Below, in pieces: positions 63,883-64,000 of a DNA stretch of 64,000 nt (position 1 is the stretch's first letter; each line of letters opens with the position of its first letter). The position numbers were made by a program, and so were the translations under genes. Under the pieces are notes generated by a model that worked only from the letters and a program-made list of their open reading frames with translations, did no database searches and was not told the DNA's origin. The DNA comes from an uncultured Tateyamaria sp. (GTDB taxonomy: Bacteria > Pseudomonadota > Alphaproteobacteria > Rhodobacterales > Rhodobacteraceae). The stretch lies in assembly GCF_947497045.1 (NCBI RefSeq), contig NZ_CANMEU010000003.1, positions 372,001 to 436,000 of the forward strand, in the 5' to 3' direction.

Positions 63883-64000
63883 ATGACACGTATTAAACTG
63901 GTTCTGCTTCTTGCACTGGGTGGCCTTGTTTCGGCTTGCGGAAACACCAACGTGGCAACACGCAACGCGCCCTTTGACGCGCCTCGACTGGGCGCGACAC
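63883..64000 (+). CDS. Lipoprotein, 3' part beyond the window
   Basis: Begins MTRIKLVLLLALGGLVSACG, a signal peptide with lipobox LVSA-C at residue 19, then NTNVATRNAPFDAPRLGAT and off the right edge. It would be an inner- or outer-membrane lipoprotein. What the mature domain is cannot be told from 39 residues. GGAG lies ten bases before the ATG. A CtrA-type box precedes it. Confidence 0.7.
   Translation, partial: MTRIKLVLLLALGGLVSACGNTNVATRNAPFDAPRLGAT

Overview
The window looks like core chromosome of a marine Rhodobacteraceae (Roseobacter-group alphaproteobacterium). No 16S rRNA gene is present, so this rests on gene content and arrangement. The pointers are a siroheme synthase followed by a DUF2849 gene (the order seen before cysI in this group), the C5-pathway hemA with a perfect FNR-type box upstream, two complete TRAP transporters, a RimB-RimK fusion, a CtrA-type TTAA-N7-TTAA box, high GC, and a GC-rich repeat recurring at gene 3' ends. 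No phage, IS element, CRISPR array or plasmid functions were seen.

Layout. 1-3.4 kb: siroheme/sulfite assimilation genes with a divergent Lrp/AsnC regulator, then a cytochrome P450. 3.5-10 kb: a C4-dicarboxylate-type TRAP locus (dctBD two-component system, dctPQM transporter); DctD has lost key sigma54-activator elements. 10-18 kb: tpiA, a 2OG-Fe(II) oxygenase, Fe-S biogenesis accessories, a LysR regulator, RimB-RimK, tgt. 18-22 kb: lon, an HU-like protein, tRNA-Val(CAC). 22-26 kb: LysR, histidine phosphatase, tRNA-Val(TAC) followed by a tandem repeat carrying tRNA 3' pieces, a GFA-family gene that looks foreign, pirin, and two identical tRNA-Asp genes. 26-30 kb: sulfotransferase-like and glycosyltransferase genes, an alpha/beta hydrolase, an M20 peptidase. 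30-34 kb: hemA, a RodZ-like protein, ispG. 34-42.5 kb: envelope functions (DsbA-like thioredoxin, M48 protease, aminotransferase, cell-wall amidase, PBP1A) and prfB. 42.5-47.6 kb: amidase, DUF2189 membrane protein, Rieske oxygenase, XRE-type regulator with paired palindromes upstream. 47.6-50.2 kb: ilvB-ilvH (acetolactate synthase) behind a transcription attenuator with a Leu/Val/Ile-rich leader peptide. 50.3-58.1 kb: a two-component system divergent from a second, TakP-like TRAP transporter. 58-64 kb: bpt, RDD and DUF2852 proteins, ybaK, glnE, and the start of a lipoprotein gene behind a CtrA-type box.

How it fits together. The window combines uptake of organic acids (two TRAP systems, each with its own two-component regulators), branched-chain amino acid synthesis under attenuation, tetrapyrrole synthesis (siroheme and ALA) and isoprenoid synthesis (ispG), cell-wall growth, protein quality control (lon, bpt, an M48 protease) and nitrogen signalling (glnE). 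The most unusual items are the degenerate DctD, the tRNA-Val-linked tandem repeat, the ilv attenuator with an almost leaderless leader ORF, the paired operators before the DUF2852 and XRE genes, and a repeat family tied to gene 3' ends. Many start codons were moved downstream from the longest possible ORF using ribosome binding sites, overlaps and family starts.
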